From assembly GCA_964522605.1 (NCBI GenBank), contig CAZFWV010000088.1, positions 1 to 21,860 of the forward strand: 21,860 nucleotides of DNA, read 5' to 3'. The translations under genes and the position numbers were made by a program. Source of the stretch: CAVZLD01 sp964522605. Its GTDB lineage: Bacteria > Planctomycetota > Planctomycetia > Pirellulales > Pirellulaceae. The stretch's first letter is position 1. Every line of letters starts with the position of its first letter. Positions 8,617 through 16,445 of this stretch are shown here, in pieces. The notes beneath the pieces were generated by a model. That model ran no database searches. It was not told the origin of the DNA and worked only from the letters and a program-made list of their open reading frames with translations.

Positions 8617-9816
8617 ATGCACGGCCGAACGATTGTCTGCAGTGGACTCCTGGTGGTGCTGATGTTCGGGGCTTCGGCGGCGGCCGCCGACCCGCCCTCC
8701 CGGACCGCTCAGTGGATGCTGGATGTGCCGGAACCGAATCCGGTCGATCCTCCATCCCCGAAGGAAATCGAAACCGCGATCCGCGCTGGAGTCGACTTCC
8801 TGCTCGAACGTCAGAACAAGAATGGCAGCTGGGGATCAGCGACAAACACGAAAGGGCTGAATATCTATGCGCCCATTCCGGGCGCTCATCATGCGTTTCG
8901 TGCCGCGGTGACCGGTTTGTGCGTTAGTGCACTGATCGAATCTCAAGACCGACGGCCGGAGGTTTTGGAAGCGATTGATCGGGCCGAGCAATGGCTGGAA
9001 GACTGGCTGCCGCGCGTCCGGCGAGCCGAACCGTCTGCCATCTACAATGTGTGGGCCCACGCCTATGCGATTCGCGGGTTGATCGACCTGCATGCATATC
9101 GAAAAGACGATCCCGAGCAACAGCAGCGACTGATTGAGTTGATGCGTCAACAGGCGCAGATGCTGGAACGATACGAGGGGATTGATGGCGGCTGGGGCTA
9201 TTATGACTTCGGGGCCCACACCCAGCAGCCCAACGTTCAGCCGACGAGCTTTACGACGGCCACCGTGCTGGTCGCGTTGCACGAGGCCCAACCGCTGGGG
9301 GTTGACTTTCCCGAGCGATTACGGCAGCGCGCCATTGACAGTCTGTACCGACAACAGAAACCGGATTTCAGCTACTATTACGCCGACTACGGTCCCGTCT
9401 CCAACCGGCCGATGTGGGAAATTAACCGTCCTGGCGGCAGTCTTGGTCGTTCTCAGGCGTGCAACCTGGCGCTCCGTTTGTGGGGAGACGCCGCGATCAC
9501 GGACGAAGTGCTTGAGGCGTGGCTCGATCGGCTCTTTGCGCGGAATCTGTGGCTCGACATCGGCCGAAAGCGACCGGTTCCTCACGAGTCGCATTTTCTG
9601 GTTGCGGGCTACTTCTTCTATTACGGCCATTTCTACGCAGCGCAGTGCATCCAACAACTGCCCACCGAGCAGCGGTCGCCCCATCAGGCCCAGTTGACGA
9701 CGATCTTGCTTCGTCTGCAGGAGAAAGATGGCAGCTGGTGGGACTATCCGTTCTACGACTACCACCAACAGTACGGCACCGCGATGGCCGTCATGTCGCT
9801 CGTTCGCTGCCAGTAG
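8617..9816 (+). CDS. Exported prenyltransferase/squalene-oxidase-repeat (alpha/alpha toroid) protein
   Basis: The 399-residue protein has a signal peptide (1-24, ending in an Ala-rich cleavage region). Repeats of the terpene-cyclase fold follow, including QW-like motifs FLLERQNKNGSWG (about residues 61-73) and LLRLQEKDGSWW near the C terminus, with a GIDGGWGYYDFG segment between. I do not find the DXDD motif of squalene-hopene cyclases, so it is probably not a hopanoid cyclase. A secreted toroid that binds peptides, glycans or lipids is as likely. GGGAGG lies 6 bases before the ATG. It sits directly behind the HlyD-like gene, which suggests a shared envelope function. The last 26 bases overlap the convergent small membrane protein gene. 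The length is shorter than true cyclases (about 630 residues). Confidence 0.85.
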   Translation: MHGRTIVCSGLLVVLMFGASAAAADPPSRTAQWMLDVPEPNPVDPPSPKEIETAIRAGVDFLLERQNKNGSWGSATNTKGLNIYAPIPGAHHAFRAAVTGLCVSALIESQDRRPEVLEAIDRAEQWLEDWLPRVRRAEPSAIYNVWAHAYAIRGLIDLHAYRKDDPEQQQRLIELMRQQAQMLERYEGIDGGWGYYDFGAHTQQPNVQPTSFTTATVLVALHEAQPLGVDFPERLRQRAIDSLYRQQKPDFSYYYADYGPVSNRPMWEINRPGGSLGRSQACNLALRLWGDAAITDEVLEAWLDRLFARNLWLDIGRKRPVPHESHFLVAGYFFYYGHFYAAQCIQQLPTEQRSPHQAQLTTILLRLQEKDGSWWDYPFYDYHQQYGTAMAVMSLVRCQ

Positions 9817-10198
9817 CGCGCGGCGTCTCTTCGGGCCGCAACACACCGACCAGGAAGAACGACAACGCGGCGTAGACGGAGCTGACGAGCAGCAACGATA
9901 GCGCGAGGCAACTGCCAAAATGGTCGCGTAACAGAACGAGTGCTGGCGGCTCTGCGCTCCGTGGCGCCTGCCGCCGAACCGGTGCTTCCGCTTCCCCCTG
10001 CCGAGCAACGGCTTGGCGATAAGACTGCCATTGGGATTTCGCCCGTTCGGTATCCAGCGTCCGGAGGGACCATTGCCGACCGGCCCAGAGTGATCCGATC
10101 ACGACGGCCATCAGGATCAAGTACAGCAGTCCCAAGACCACAGTCGTCAATGCGATCTGCGACGAGCGAAACATTCCTCTTGTAAGGTTTCGTCCCAT
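9791..10198 (-). CDS. Small two-helix membrane protein, unknown function
   Basis: The 135-residue protein has two clear hydrophobic segments (about 15-39 and 94-120). They flank a charged 50-residue loop rich in Arg, Gln and Ala. The C-terminal tail is Arg/Glu-rich. GGAGG sits 9 bases before the ATG at 10198, which with the hydrophobic pattern supports a real gene rather than a shadow. It is convergent with, and overlaps by 26 bases, the toroid protein gene. I do not recognise a family. It could be a structural or accessory inner-membrane protein. Confidence 0.65.
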   Translation of the reverse strand: MGRNLTRGMFRSSQIALTTVVLGLLYLILMAVVIGSLWAGRQWSLRTLDTERAKSQWQSYRQAVARQGEAEAPVRRQAPRSAEPPALVLLRDHFGSCLALSLLLVSSVYAALSFFLVGVLRPEETPRATGSERAT

Positions 10199-10260
10199 CC
10201 GAAGGTCCCTCCGCGCCTCGCGATCCCGAACAACAGTTATGAAACTGGATTCCCGCGTAT

Positions 10261-10325
10261 GTAGCCGAAGTCGTGAGACTTCGGAGGTTCTGGCGTGCGA
10301 TCCGAATTCTCACGAATTCGGCTAC
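10261..10325. repeat. 65 bp double-hairpin palindromic repeat
   Basis: GTAGCC at 10261-10266 pairs with GGCTAC at 10320-10325. Inside are two perfect hairpins: CCGAAGTC-GTGA-GACTTCGG (10265-10284) and CCGAATTC-TCAC-GAATTCGG (10302-10321). The two loops are reverse complements of each other. It lies between the membrane protein gene and the 3' end of amn (10199-10357). Confidence 0.85.
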
Positions 10326-10357
10326 GAGGAGGACTTCATCGCGAAGGCGCTCGTTCG

Positions 10358-11137
10358 TCAGTACCGGAAATGTTTGATCTCTTCGCCTTTCTTTCCGATT
10401 TCGGAAAGCGCATCGATTCCAATCTGCAAATGCAATCGGCCCCAGTTTCGGGTGACCTCGGCATCTCGCGCCTCCGTCTTGATTCCCTCGGGTGTGAGCG
10501 GCATGTCGGAAACCAACAGCAAGGCCCCGCGGGCGATTTGGTTCTTATGTCCAACGACGAACAGTGTGGCGGTCTCCATGTCGATTGCGATGGCGGTCAC
10601 CTCTTTGAGCGTGCACTGAAACGCCGCATCGTGCTCCCACACGCGTCGGTTGGAGGTGTAAACCACTCCGGTCCGGTAATCGAGTGATCGTTCGACGAGT
10701 TTCTCCGAGACGAACTTGTGGAGTTTGAACGAAGGCAATGCGGGAACCATGGGCGGCAGGTAGTCATTGGACGTTCCGTCTCCGCGGATGGCCGCGATCG
10801 GCAAGATGAAGTGTCCAATTTCGGTCGACTGTTTCAGGCCTCCGCATTTTCCGAGAAACAGGACGCCTCGGGGGTGCACAGCGGTCAACAGATCCATGAT
10901 GGTCGCCGCGTTGGGTGAACCGATACCAAAATTAATCATCGTCAGGCCCGAATCGTTTGTCGTGGCCTGCATCGGTCGGTCTTCGCCATAAATGCGACAA
11001 TTAAACTGGTTGGCGAAGGACGTCACGTAATTCTGAAAATTCGTCAGCAGAATGTATTCGCCAAAGTGATCGAGGGGCATGCCGGTGTAGCGCGGCAGCC
11101 AGTCGCGCACGATTTCGAGCTTCGTGACCATGGGCAT
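10358..11137 (-). CDS. amn: AMP nucleosidase (short form)
   Basis: The enzyme hydrolyses AMP to adenine and ribose 5-phosphate in the cytoplasm. The 259-residue sequence matches the C-terminal catalytic nucleoside-phosphorylase-fold domain of E. coli Amn throughout: the INFGIGSPNA loop, FLGKCGGLKQS, the RGDG.....PP segment, the YTSNRRVWE block, the IAIDMET motif that binds the sugar, and LLVSDMPL carrying the likely catalytic Asp. The roughly 200-residue N-terminal regulatory domain of the E. coli enzyme (484 residues) is absent, as in other short bacterial forms. It starts 13 bases after the bshB1-like gene and is probably translated from the same message. The ATG at 11137 or the one two codons later could be used; neither has a good ribosome binding site. 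Confidence 0.88.
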   Translation of the reverse strand: MPMVTKLEIVRDWLPRYTGMPLDHFGEYILLTNFQNYVTSFANQFNCRIYGEDRPMQATTNDSGLTMINFGIGSPNAATIMDLLTAVHPRGVLFLGKCGGLKQSTEIGHFILPIAAIRGDGTSNDYLPPMVPALPSFKLHKFVSEKLVERSLDYRTGVVYTSNRRVWEHDAAFQCTLKEVTAIAIDMETATLFVVGHKNQIARGALLLVSDMPLTPEGIKTEARDAEVTRNWGRLHLQIGIDALSEIGKKGEEIKHFRY

Positions 11138-11150
11138 TCAGATTGCGTGC

Positions 11151-11849
11151 TTAGATTAAGGACTTCAAGCTGGACAGCGCGATCGGTTCGCGGCAGGTAA
11201 ACGGTTCGCCGTAGGCTCGACCGATCGTCTTCCCCCAGTAGGCGGCTTCATCCCGCAAGCGGTCGAGGAACGAGGGCGACTCGTGGTCGCGGCCGGCGAC
11301 GAACTGACTGTGAAAACAGCGTATCGCTTCGAGTTTTCTCGGCCAATACGAACTGATGTCCAGAATGAAGGCTGGCTGCGGTGCCATTCGCAGGTGCACG
11401 CAGTAGTAGTTGAAGATGCGTTCCGGGTGGTGCGGATTACCCGGTAGATCGGATTTCGTCAGTTTCGCCCAGAAACGTGCCGCCTCGATCAACGCTGTGG
11501 CGGCGACGTGGTCGGGATGGGCATCGACCCAATACGGGGCGAATAGCCAGCGGGGACGCGTCTGTCGGATCACGCCGGCCAATTGATGCCGGGCGGACAA
11601 CGTTGCCTCCAGTCGCCGATTCGGGAGCCCCAGGTTCTGTCGCCAGCTCAGTCCCAGAATCCGACTCGCCTCGGCCGTTTCCTGGGCCCGTATCGCCTCA
11701 CTGCCGTGCGGCGTCGGTTCGCCACTCGTCAGGTCGAGGACCCCAACGCGCCATCCTTCGTCCAAGAACTTCAGAATGGCTCCCCCCATGCCTAATTCCG
11801 CATCGTCCGGATGGGGAGCGATCACAAGCACATCCAGGTTTTCCGCCAT
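11151..11849 (-). CDS. bshB1: PIG-L/LmbE deacetylase, BshB1-like (bacillithiol biosynthesis)
   Basis: The 232-residue zinc-dependent deacetylase is predicted to remove acetate from N-acetylglucosaminyl-malate, the second step of bacillithiol synthesis. It shows the PIG-L motif HPDDAELG (His13, Asp15, Asp16), LDLTSGEPTPHGS (38-50), which closely fits the BshB1 DLT.GE..trG signature, and the second zinc-site motif AHPDHVAAT (His111, His114). A C-terminal segment with SQF and AYGEPF is as expected for BshB1. The length is typical (about 235). The ribosome binding site before the ATG at 11849 is weak. It is first in a two-gene unit with amn. bshA and bshC are not in the window, so the substrate is inferred from family similarity; another N-acetylglucosaminyl substrate is possible. 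Confidence 0.85.
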   Translation of the reverse strand: MAENLDVLVIAPHPDDAELGMGGAILKFLDEGWRVGVLDLTSGEPTPHGSEAIRAQETAEASRILGLSWRQNLGLPNRRLEATLSARHQLAGVIRQTRPRWLFAPYWVDAHPDHVAATALIEAARFWAKLTKSDLPGNPHHPERIFNYYCVHLRMAPQPAFILDISSYWPRKLEAIRCFHSQFVAGRDHESPSFLDRLRDEAAYWGKTIGRAYGEPFTCREPIALSSLKSLI

Positions 11850-12507
11850 GATTCAAACTCTCAACGCAGGTTCCCGCGATCTCCACCGAGGCACAGACAG
11901 AATACACAATCGGATCACCCGGTGCGGTTGTTCGGACGCTGAAATGGTTTCCCTTCCATCCACGTGCCGCTTTCTCCTGTGCTTTGGGACCGCCAACGAT
12001 TCGGGTGGCTGGCCACGGTGCGAAGCGACGCCCCAGGTGTGCCTTTGCTGGGGCTTCACGACGTTCAGCCACTAGCCACCCAACCGGAAGATTAAGCTGT
12101 CGCAGAGCACTAGGGATCCTACCCAAATGCGGATCAGTCCACTAGAATGCGTGGTCACGGTGCGACTGTCTAGCGGTTGTGGTGCATCAAACGTTGGGTT
12201 TCGAATGACGTGAAAGTCATGCATCCCGCGTGCGGCCCGACAATCATCGATCTCCTTGGAAAGTCGACGAAGAACCTCGATTTTATCACTGGCCTCGCCA
12301 GTGTTATGTCCCGCTCGGGAACCACGTTGATAATCAACAGATCCGGCGATTTTCCGGAAACCGAATGCCTCTCCGCGTAAGTGGATGTTTGGATTGTTTG
12401 AGGAATCCGTTCCCGGTGAGTCGTCCCGTGCCGATGCGCCGCATTGCATTTCGTTAAGGCTGCTGCTTGTTCCAGGAATTCCGGCTGTTTTAAGGAGCCA
12501 TTCATCC
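11850..12507. other. 658 bp repeat-containing spacer, no convincing gene
   Basis: This region lies between the divergent bshB1 and NTF2-like genes. It holds a roughly 79 bp imperfect inverted repeat at 12003-12081 and several perfect hairpins: CACTGGC-CTC-GCCAGTG at 12287-12303, and GTTGAT-A-ATCAAC close behind it at about 12326-12338. Open frames here have no ribosome binding sites, no family resemblance and unusual composition, so I annotate none. Confidence 0.6.
12003..12081. repeat. Imperfect inverted repeat with inner hairpin
   Basis: The outer arms GGGTGGCT (12003-12010) and AGCCACCC (12074-12081) enclose an inner stem GCCCCAG (12030-12036) with CTGGGGC (12048-12054). It resembles a dispersed intergenic palindrome; mobility is not shown. 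Confidence 0.6.
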
Positions 12508-13425
12508 ATGTTCCGCGTTACTCAGACCCTTCTGCTGACGAGCGTGATTGCTTTCGGAGCGACCGGTGTGTGCGTGCTCAATGCTGCCGAGTTGGCGGCG
12601 GAGACGGAAACCCCGGTGGCCGTTCCATTCGAGAAATTCCGTGAAGCCTTCAACGCCGGCGACGTGGATGCATTGGTCGCGTTGTTTCTGCCTTCGGCCG
12701 AGTACCTTGACGAGACGGGCGTTGCACACTCGGGGCACGAAGGAATGCGAGAGCTTTTCACGGCCTTTTTTGAGAGTTTCCCCGGCGCACAGATGAATAT
12801 GGATATCGAGTCGGTGCGCGAGATTACACCCGATCTGGCGCTCAGCGACCTCGTCCGCTCCACGAGGACTGCCGAGGGAACGGAGCGTGCCGTCGTCCGA
12901 TCGGCGGTCACGCTGGTGCGCGTGGATGGTCAGTGGCAAATCGCCTCGGTGCGCGATGTCACCGCAGACCACGAGTTAAGTCACCACGATCAAGTCGAGC
13001 CGCTGAGCTGGATGCTTGGTGAATGGGTCGAAGAGGAAGCGGAGTCGTTGGTACAGATGAAATGCGAGTGGACGCCCGACGGGAATTATTTGCTGTTGGA
13101 TTACGTGATCCAGCGAGAAGGTCAACCGGCCTTGGCCAGCCAGCAGCGGATTGGGTGGGATCCCGTGCATGAACAATTGCGATCCTGGATCTTCGATGCC
13201 GATGGCGGCTTCGGCGGCGGGCTTTGGACGCAAGTCGATGATTCGTGGGTCATCAAGAACGACGCCGTGCTGCCGGACGGCACGACCGGTTCTGCCACGT
13301 TCGTATTACAGCCACTGGGTGAAGACCGTTTTGTGATGCGCGGCTTGGATCGGATCCTCGGTGACGAAGTCCAGCCGGACGTTGAGATGACGATCGTCCG
13401 AAAACCACCCCGTTCCGACGAGTAG
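12508..13425 (+). CDS. Secreted SnoaL/SgcJ-like (NTF2-fold) protein with C-terminal beta domain
   Basis: The 305-residue protein has a signal peptide (about 1-26). An NTF2-like alpha+beta barrel follows (about 38-160), with the typical FREAFNAGDVDALVALFLPSA helix-turn-strand and a WQIASVRD strand near its end. A second beta-rich region (about 170-300) has repeated tryptophans (WMLGEWVEE, IGWDPVHEQLRSW). This matches the SgcJ/EcaC or DUF4440-type layout seen in planctomycete secreted proteins. Members of the fold bind small hydrophobic molecules or act as isomerases; no catalytic function can be assigned. AAGGAG lies 10 bases before the chosen ATG at 12508. The frame is open back to 12385, but that extension removes the signal peptide from the N terminus. 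Confidence 0.85.
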   Translation: MFRVTQTLLLTSVIAFGATGVCVLNAAELAAETETPVAVPFEKFREAFNAGDVDALVALFLPSAEYLDETGVAHSGHEGMRELFTAFFESFPGAQMNMDIESVREITPDLALSDLVRSTRTAEGTERAVVRSAVTLVRVDGQWQIASVRDVTADHELSHHDQVEPLSWMLGEWVEEEAESLVQMKCEWTPDGNYLLLDYVIQREGQPALASQQRIGWDPVHEQLRSWIFDADGGFGGGLWTQVDDSWVIKNDAVLPDGTTGSATFVLQPLGEDRFVMRGLDRILGDEVQPDVEMTIVRKPPRSDE

Positions 13426-13461
13426 ATCAAGCAGATAAAACGCCCATTGGAATCATTCACC

Positions 13462-13523
13462 GCACTGCGAACGGTGAAAATTTTGTTTTCTCGGTAAGGA
13501 ATTCAGCGACCAGCGGAAGCGAC
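13462..13523 (+). repeat. 62 bp dispersed repeat, copy 1
   Basis: About 52 of 62 positions match the segment at 18177-18238 in the same orientation, with no gaps. The shared core begins GCACTGC.AACGGTGAAAA and ends GCGACCA.CGGAAGCGAC. This copy ends 75 bases upstream of the Arg/Pro-rich protein gene. Confidence 0.8.
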
Positions 13524-13598
13524 GTTTCTGCGAGTGCGGTCGCATTCTGTTGGATCGCGATCCTGTCGCACCGCGACTATTCTCGACACAGGTCAATC

Positions 13599-15935
13599 AT
13601 GCGAAAAAATCAGCGCGTCGTCAGTATTCTCACCATCCTGCTCGTGCTCGTGTGGACCGTGGAGCCACTCTGGGCGAAGACCGGAAAAGGGGGAAAAGGA
13701 GGAGCGTCGCGGAGCGTTGCCCGACCGTCCATGGGACACTCCAGAAGTGCCCGTCCTCGGCCAACTCCCTCCCGATCGGCAAAACCCAGCACGCGACCCT
13801 CCGTGTCGCGTCCGACTTCGCGCCCCAGTTCTTCGCTCTCGCGCCCCGGATCGACCTCGCGACCCTCCGTGTCGCGCCCCAGTGTCAACCGCCCCTCGAC
13901 CTCGCGCCCCAGTGTTAGTCGTCCATCGACATCGCGACCGAGCACGAATCTGCCGAGCACCCGACCCGGCAAGACGCCACCGTCCAGCCGACCAACCGTG
14001 GGTGTCGGCAAACCGGTGACGGGGAATCGGCCCAGCATTGCCAATCGTCCCTCGACGCTTCCCGGATCCGCGTCCGGAGGTCGACCGAGCATCTCCCAGC
14101 GTCCGTCCACTCGTCCCGCGGAACGACCGACGACGCGCCCCGGAACCTTGCCTGGTCTGGCGAACCGCCCTGGGACCGGGACGACTCGACCCAGTCGGCC
14201 GGGAGGCCCCGGTCGACCGACCACACTTCCAGGCACGCCGGGTGCCGGCGACCGACCGGTCCGACCCGGTGGCGATCGTCCGACCACCCTGCCTGCACGT
14301 CCCGGTGGCGATCGTCCCACGACCTTGCCCGCGCGTCCCGGAGTCGATCGTCCGAACCGGCCCGGTCGACCCGGTGGCGATCGTCCGATCATCGGTGGGG
14401 ATCGACCCACGACCCTGCCTGCACGCCCCGGAGTCGATCGTCCGAACCGGCCCGGCGTTGATCGGCCCGGAAGACCGGGTGGGGATCGACCCACGACTCT
14501 ACCGGCACGCCCCGGTGTCGATCGCCCGAACCGTCCCGGCGTGGACCGGCCTGGAAGACCGGGTGGGGATCGCCCGATCATCGGTGGTGGGAATCGGCCC
14601 GGACGACCCAATCGGCCGGACCGTCCGATCGGCGGCAACATCGGCAACGGGATCAACATTGGGAACCAGATCAACATCGGGAACAACAATTGGCTGACTC
14701 GGCCCGGGTGGGGCCTGAACCATCGTCCCGCCTGGGGATACCGACCGGGCTGGGGTGGTGGGCCCGGGTGGAATAACCGGCACTGGTCCGATCATTGGTA
14801 CAACCGCCACGTGCACTACCATCACCACAATTGGTATCACGGCTGTTGGTCCGGGCACTCGGGCAGCAACTGGTATGCTCCGCTCGCCTGGGGCGCCGTT
14901 GGTTGGGGGCTCGGAGCACTCACGACGAGCTGGGGCTATCCGTACTCGTATACCTACGCGAACCCCTATTACGTTCCGTCGACGGTTGTGACGACGCCCG
15001 TTTATGACTACTCCCAACCGATCGTGATTAACGACTACTCCACTTCCACAGAAATGCCAGTGCAGCAGTCGGTGGCACCGACGACCGTTCCTGAGTCCGT
15101 TCCACCTCCGTTGCCGGAAGAACCTCCCGAGGTTCAGCAGGGATACGATCAGGCGGATCAGGCACGAGCGTCGTTCCGTGCCGGCAACTTCACGGGCGCC
15201 TCGGCGCAGATTCAGCAAGCCATTGCAAAGGTGCCGGGCGATCCGGTCTTGCATGAATTCTCCGCGCTCTGCATGTTCGCGATGCAGGACTATCAGTCGG
15301 CTGCGGCCGTATTGAACAATCTGATGGCGACAGCGCCGGGCATGGATTGGACCACGATGAGCAGTCTTTATCCGAGTGTTGCGGTGTACGAGAAACAGTT
15401 GGACAGTCTGGAAGCGTACTGCAAGAGTCACCCGACCGATCCCGCCTCGCATTTTGTTCTTGCGTACCACCGCCTCGTCTGTGGTGAGCCGGAGGCGGCG
15501 ATCGACGCACTCGAGGTCGTCGTGCAAGCACAGCCCAAGGATGTCGTGGCAAAGCGGATGTTGACGGCGCTGCGCGGCGATCAACCCGCTCCGTCCGAAA
15601 CCACGCCACCGGCCGCCGAAGCCGTTGCCTCGGACACTCCCCAGCCGACGACCGACTTGATCGGTCCCTGGGAAGCAAAGCGGGACGATGCGACATTCGA
15701 GCTGCAGTTGGATGAGGAAGGTCGTTTTGCCTGGAAAAGTTCCGCATCGGGAGAGGAGTCGATCACGCTTGCCGGCAGCTACACACTGGTGAACGATTTG
15801 CTGGTTCTCGAAAGCGCCGAGCAAGGAGCGATGATTGGTCGCACCAGTCCGGTCGATGCGGATCATTTCCGGTTTGTTCCGGTCGATAGTCCTCCCGATG
15901 ATCCTGGACTGAGTTTCGGACGTACAGCGCAGTAA
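13599..15935 (+). CDS. Large exported Arg/Pro/Ser-repeat protein with TPR-like C-terminal region
   Basis: The 778-residue protein has a signal peptide (1-26). A very basic low-complexity domain follows, first RPS/SRP repeats (about 40-150), then longer units of the type DRPTTLPARPG and GVDRPNRPG (about 200-340), and a short INIGN repeat. Next is an aromatic Trp/Tyr/His/Gly-rich stretch with a hydrophobic segment (about 365-460). TPR-like helices follow (about 515-665, with the ARASFRAGNFTGA pattern and a later YHRLVCGEPEAAIDALE pattern), then a small beta domain (about 685-778, starting near IGPWEAKRD). The disordered basic part suggests binding to acidic polymers or cell-envelope material; this is inference. 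The ATG at 13599 has only a weak AGG upstream. The antisense strand of the repeat is also open over long stretches because of codon mirroring, but this frame has the signal peptide and folded end. Confidence 0.85.
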   Translation: MRKNQRVVSILTILLVLVWTVEPLWAKTGKGGKGGASRSVARPSMGHSRSARPRPTPSRSAKPSTRPSVSRPTSRPSSSLSRPGSTSRPSVSRPSVNRPSTSRPSVSRPSTSRPSTNLPSTRPGKTPPSSRPTVGVGKPVTGNRPSIANRPSTLPGSASGGRPSISQRPSTRPAERPTTRPGTLPGLANRPGTGTTRPSRPGGPGRPTTLPGTPGAGDRPVRPGGDRPTTLPARPGGDRPTTLPARPGVDRPNRPGRPGGDRPIIGGDRPTTLPARPGVDRPNRPGVDRPGRPGGDRPTTLPARPGVDRPNRPGVDRPGRPGGDRPIIGGGNRPGRPNRPDRPIGGNIGNGINIGNQINIGNNNWLTRPGWGLNHRPAWGYRPGWGGGPGWNNRHWSDHWYNRHVHYHHHNWYHGCWSGHSGSNWYAPLAWGAVGWGLGALTTSWGYPYSYTYANPYYVPSTVVTTPVYDYSQPIVINDYSTSTEMPVQQSVAPTTVPESVPPPLPEEPPEVQQGYDQADQARASFRAGNFTGASAQIQQAIAKVPGDPVLHEFSALCMFAMQDYQSAAAVLNNLMATAPGMDWTTMSSLYPSVAVYEKQLDSLEAYCKSHPTDPASHFVLAYHRLVCGEPEAAIDALEVVVQAQPKDVVAKRMLTALRGDQPAPSETTPPAAEAVASDTPQPTTDLIGPWEAKRDDATFELQLDEEGRFAWKSSASGEESITLAGSYTLVNDLLVLESAEQGAMIGRTSPVDADHFRFVPVDSPPDDPGLSFGRTAQ
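14400..14567 (+). repeat. Two tandem 84 bp coding repeats
   Basis: Two in-frame units of 84 bases (14400-14483 and 14484-14567) each encode the same 28 residues, starting DRPTTLPARPG and ending GRPGG, with synonymous differences. Shorter related 36-base units lie just upstream (about 14270-14340). Confidence 0.85.
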
Positions 15936-16250
15936 ACCCCAGCGTTGCAAGCAGTTTTTCGTAGGACGGATTGGCAATCCGTCTCGCCAAGGATCCAATG
16001 TAGGTGGCGTTGTCGTTTCTAAGCGTCACCGTTGGCAAGATCGAGCTGCGACTACGTTGAGCGAGCTGATGCTGGTATCATCAGGGACGGATTGCCAATC
16101 CGTCCTACATCGAAACGCAATTGCCGATTTCGCGTTGCTTCTGAGGACCTTTGTTTGCGCCAGGGCGAATCGAGAATCGGGCCTTTTGGCAGCGACTGTC
16201 TGATTCGCTCTGGGCGTTGCAGTACTTCTCAGCATGCAAGGAGAACGGTC
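15936..16250. other. 315 bp spacer dominated by an inverted-repeat element
   Basis: The spacer between the Arg/Pro-rich protein gene and the 64-residue gene holds the 148 bp element at 15961-16108. About 140 bp without clear features follow, ending in the AAGGAG ribosome binding site of the small gene. I see no gene in it. Confidence 0.6.
15961..16108. repeat. 148 bp element with perfect 23 bp terminal inverted repeats
   Basis: Bases 15961-15983 are the exact reverse complement of 16086-16108. Each end is itself nearly palindromic (GACGGATTG, one base, CAATCCGTC). No coding capacity is visible in the 102 bp between them. It could be a MITE-like or REP-pair element. Confidence 0.85.
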
Positions 16251-16445
16251 ATGACCCGATTTGCCGTGATTGAGACCGAGTCCGGGATTGCTGTGGCGGC
16301 GGTTCCTCTGGGGGCCACCGCAGAAGATGTGGCTGCCCAACAAGGAGGGGTGGTCATCGACCCGGGGCCGTTCGAAAATTACGAAGATGCCTATGACGCC
16401 ATGTTGGCGATCCCGGACGAGGAAGAGGATCGCGAACCGTCCTGA
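16251..16445 (+). CDS. Small acidic hypothetical protein (64 aa)
   Basis: The 64-residue protein starts TRFAVIETESGIAVA and ends in an acidic tail (PDEEEDREPS). AAGGAG lies 8 bases before the ATG, which is one of the best ribosome binding sites in the window and the main reason to accept the gene. The regular beta-strand-like pattern at residues 3-19 and the FENYEDAYDAM helix suggest a small folded protein. I do not recognise a family. It lies between repeat-rich spacers, with no obvious operon partner. Confidence 0.7.
   Translation: MTRFAVIETESGIAVAAVPLGATAEDVAAQQGGVVIDPGPFENYEDAYDAMLAIPDEEEDREPS

Noticed and set aside
12072..12509. Two overlapping minus-strand frames (111 and 145 residues) in the spacer
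   Set aside because: No ribosome binding site, no recognisable family and overlap with several palindromes.
13610..14689. 359-residue low-complexity frame antisense to the Arg/Pro-rich gene
   Set aside because: Mirror of CGN/CCN codons; no signal peptide or folded part, whereas the plus-strand frame has both.
14499..15998. 499-residue minus-strand frame
   Set aside because: It is antisense to the TPR-like region of the plus-strand gene and has random composition.
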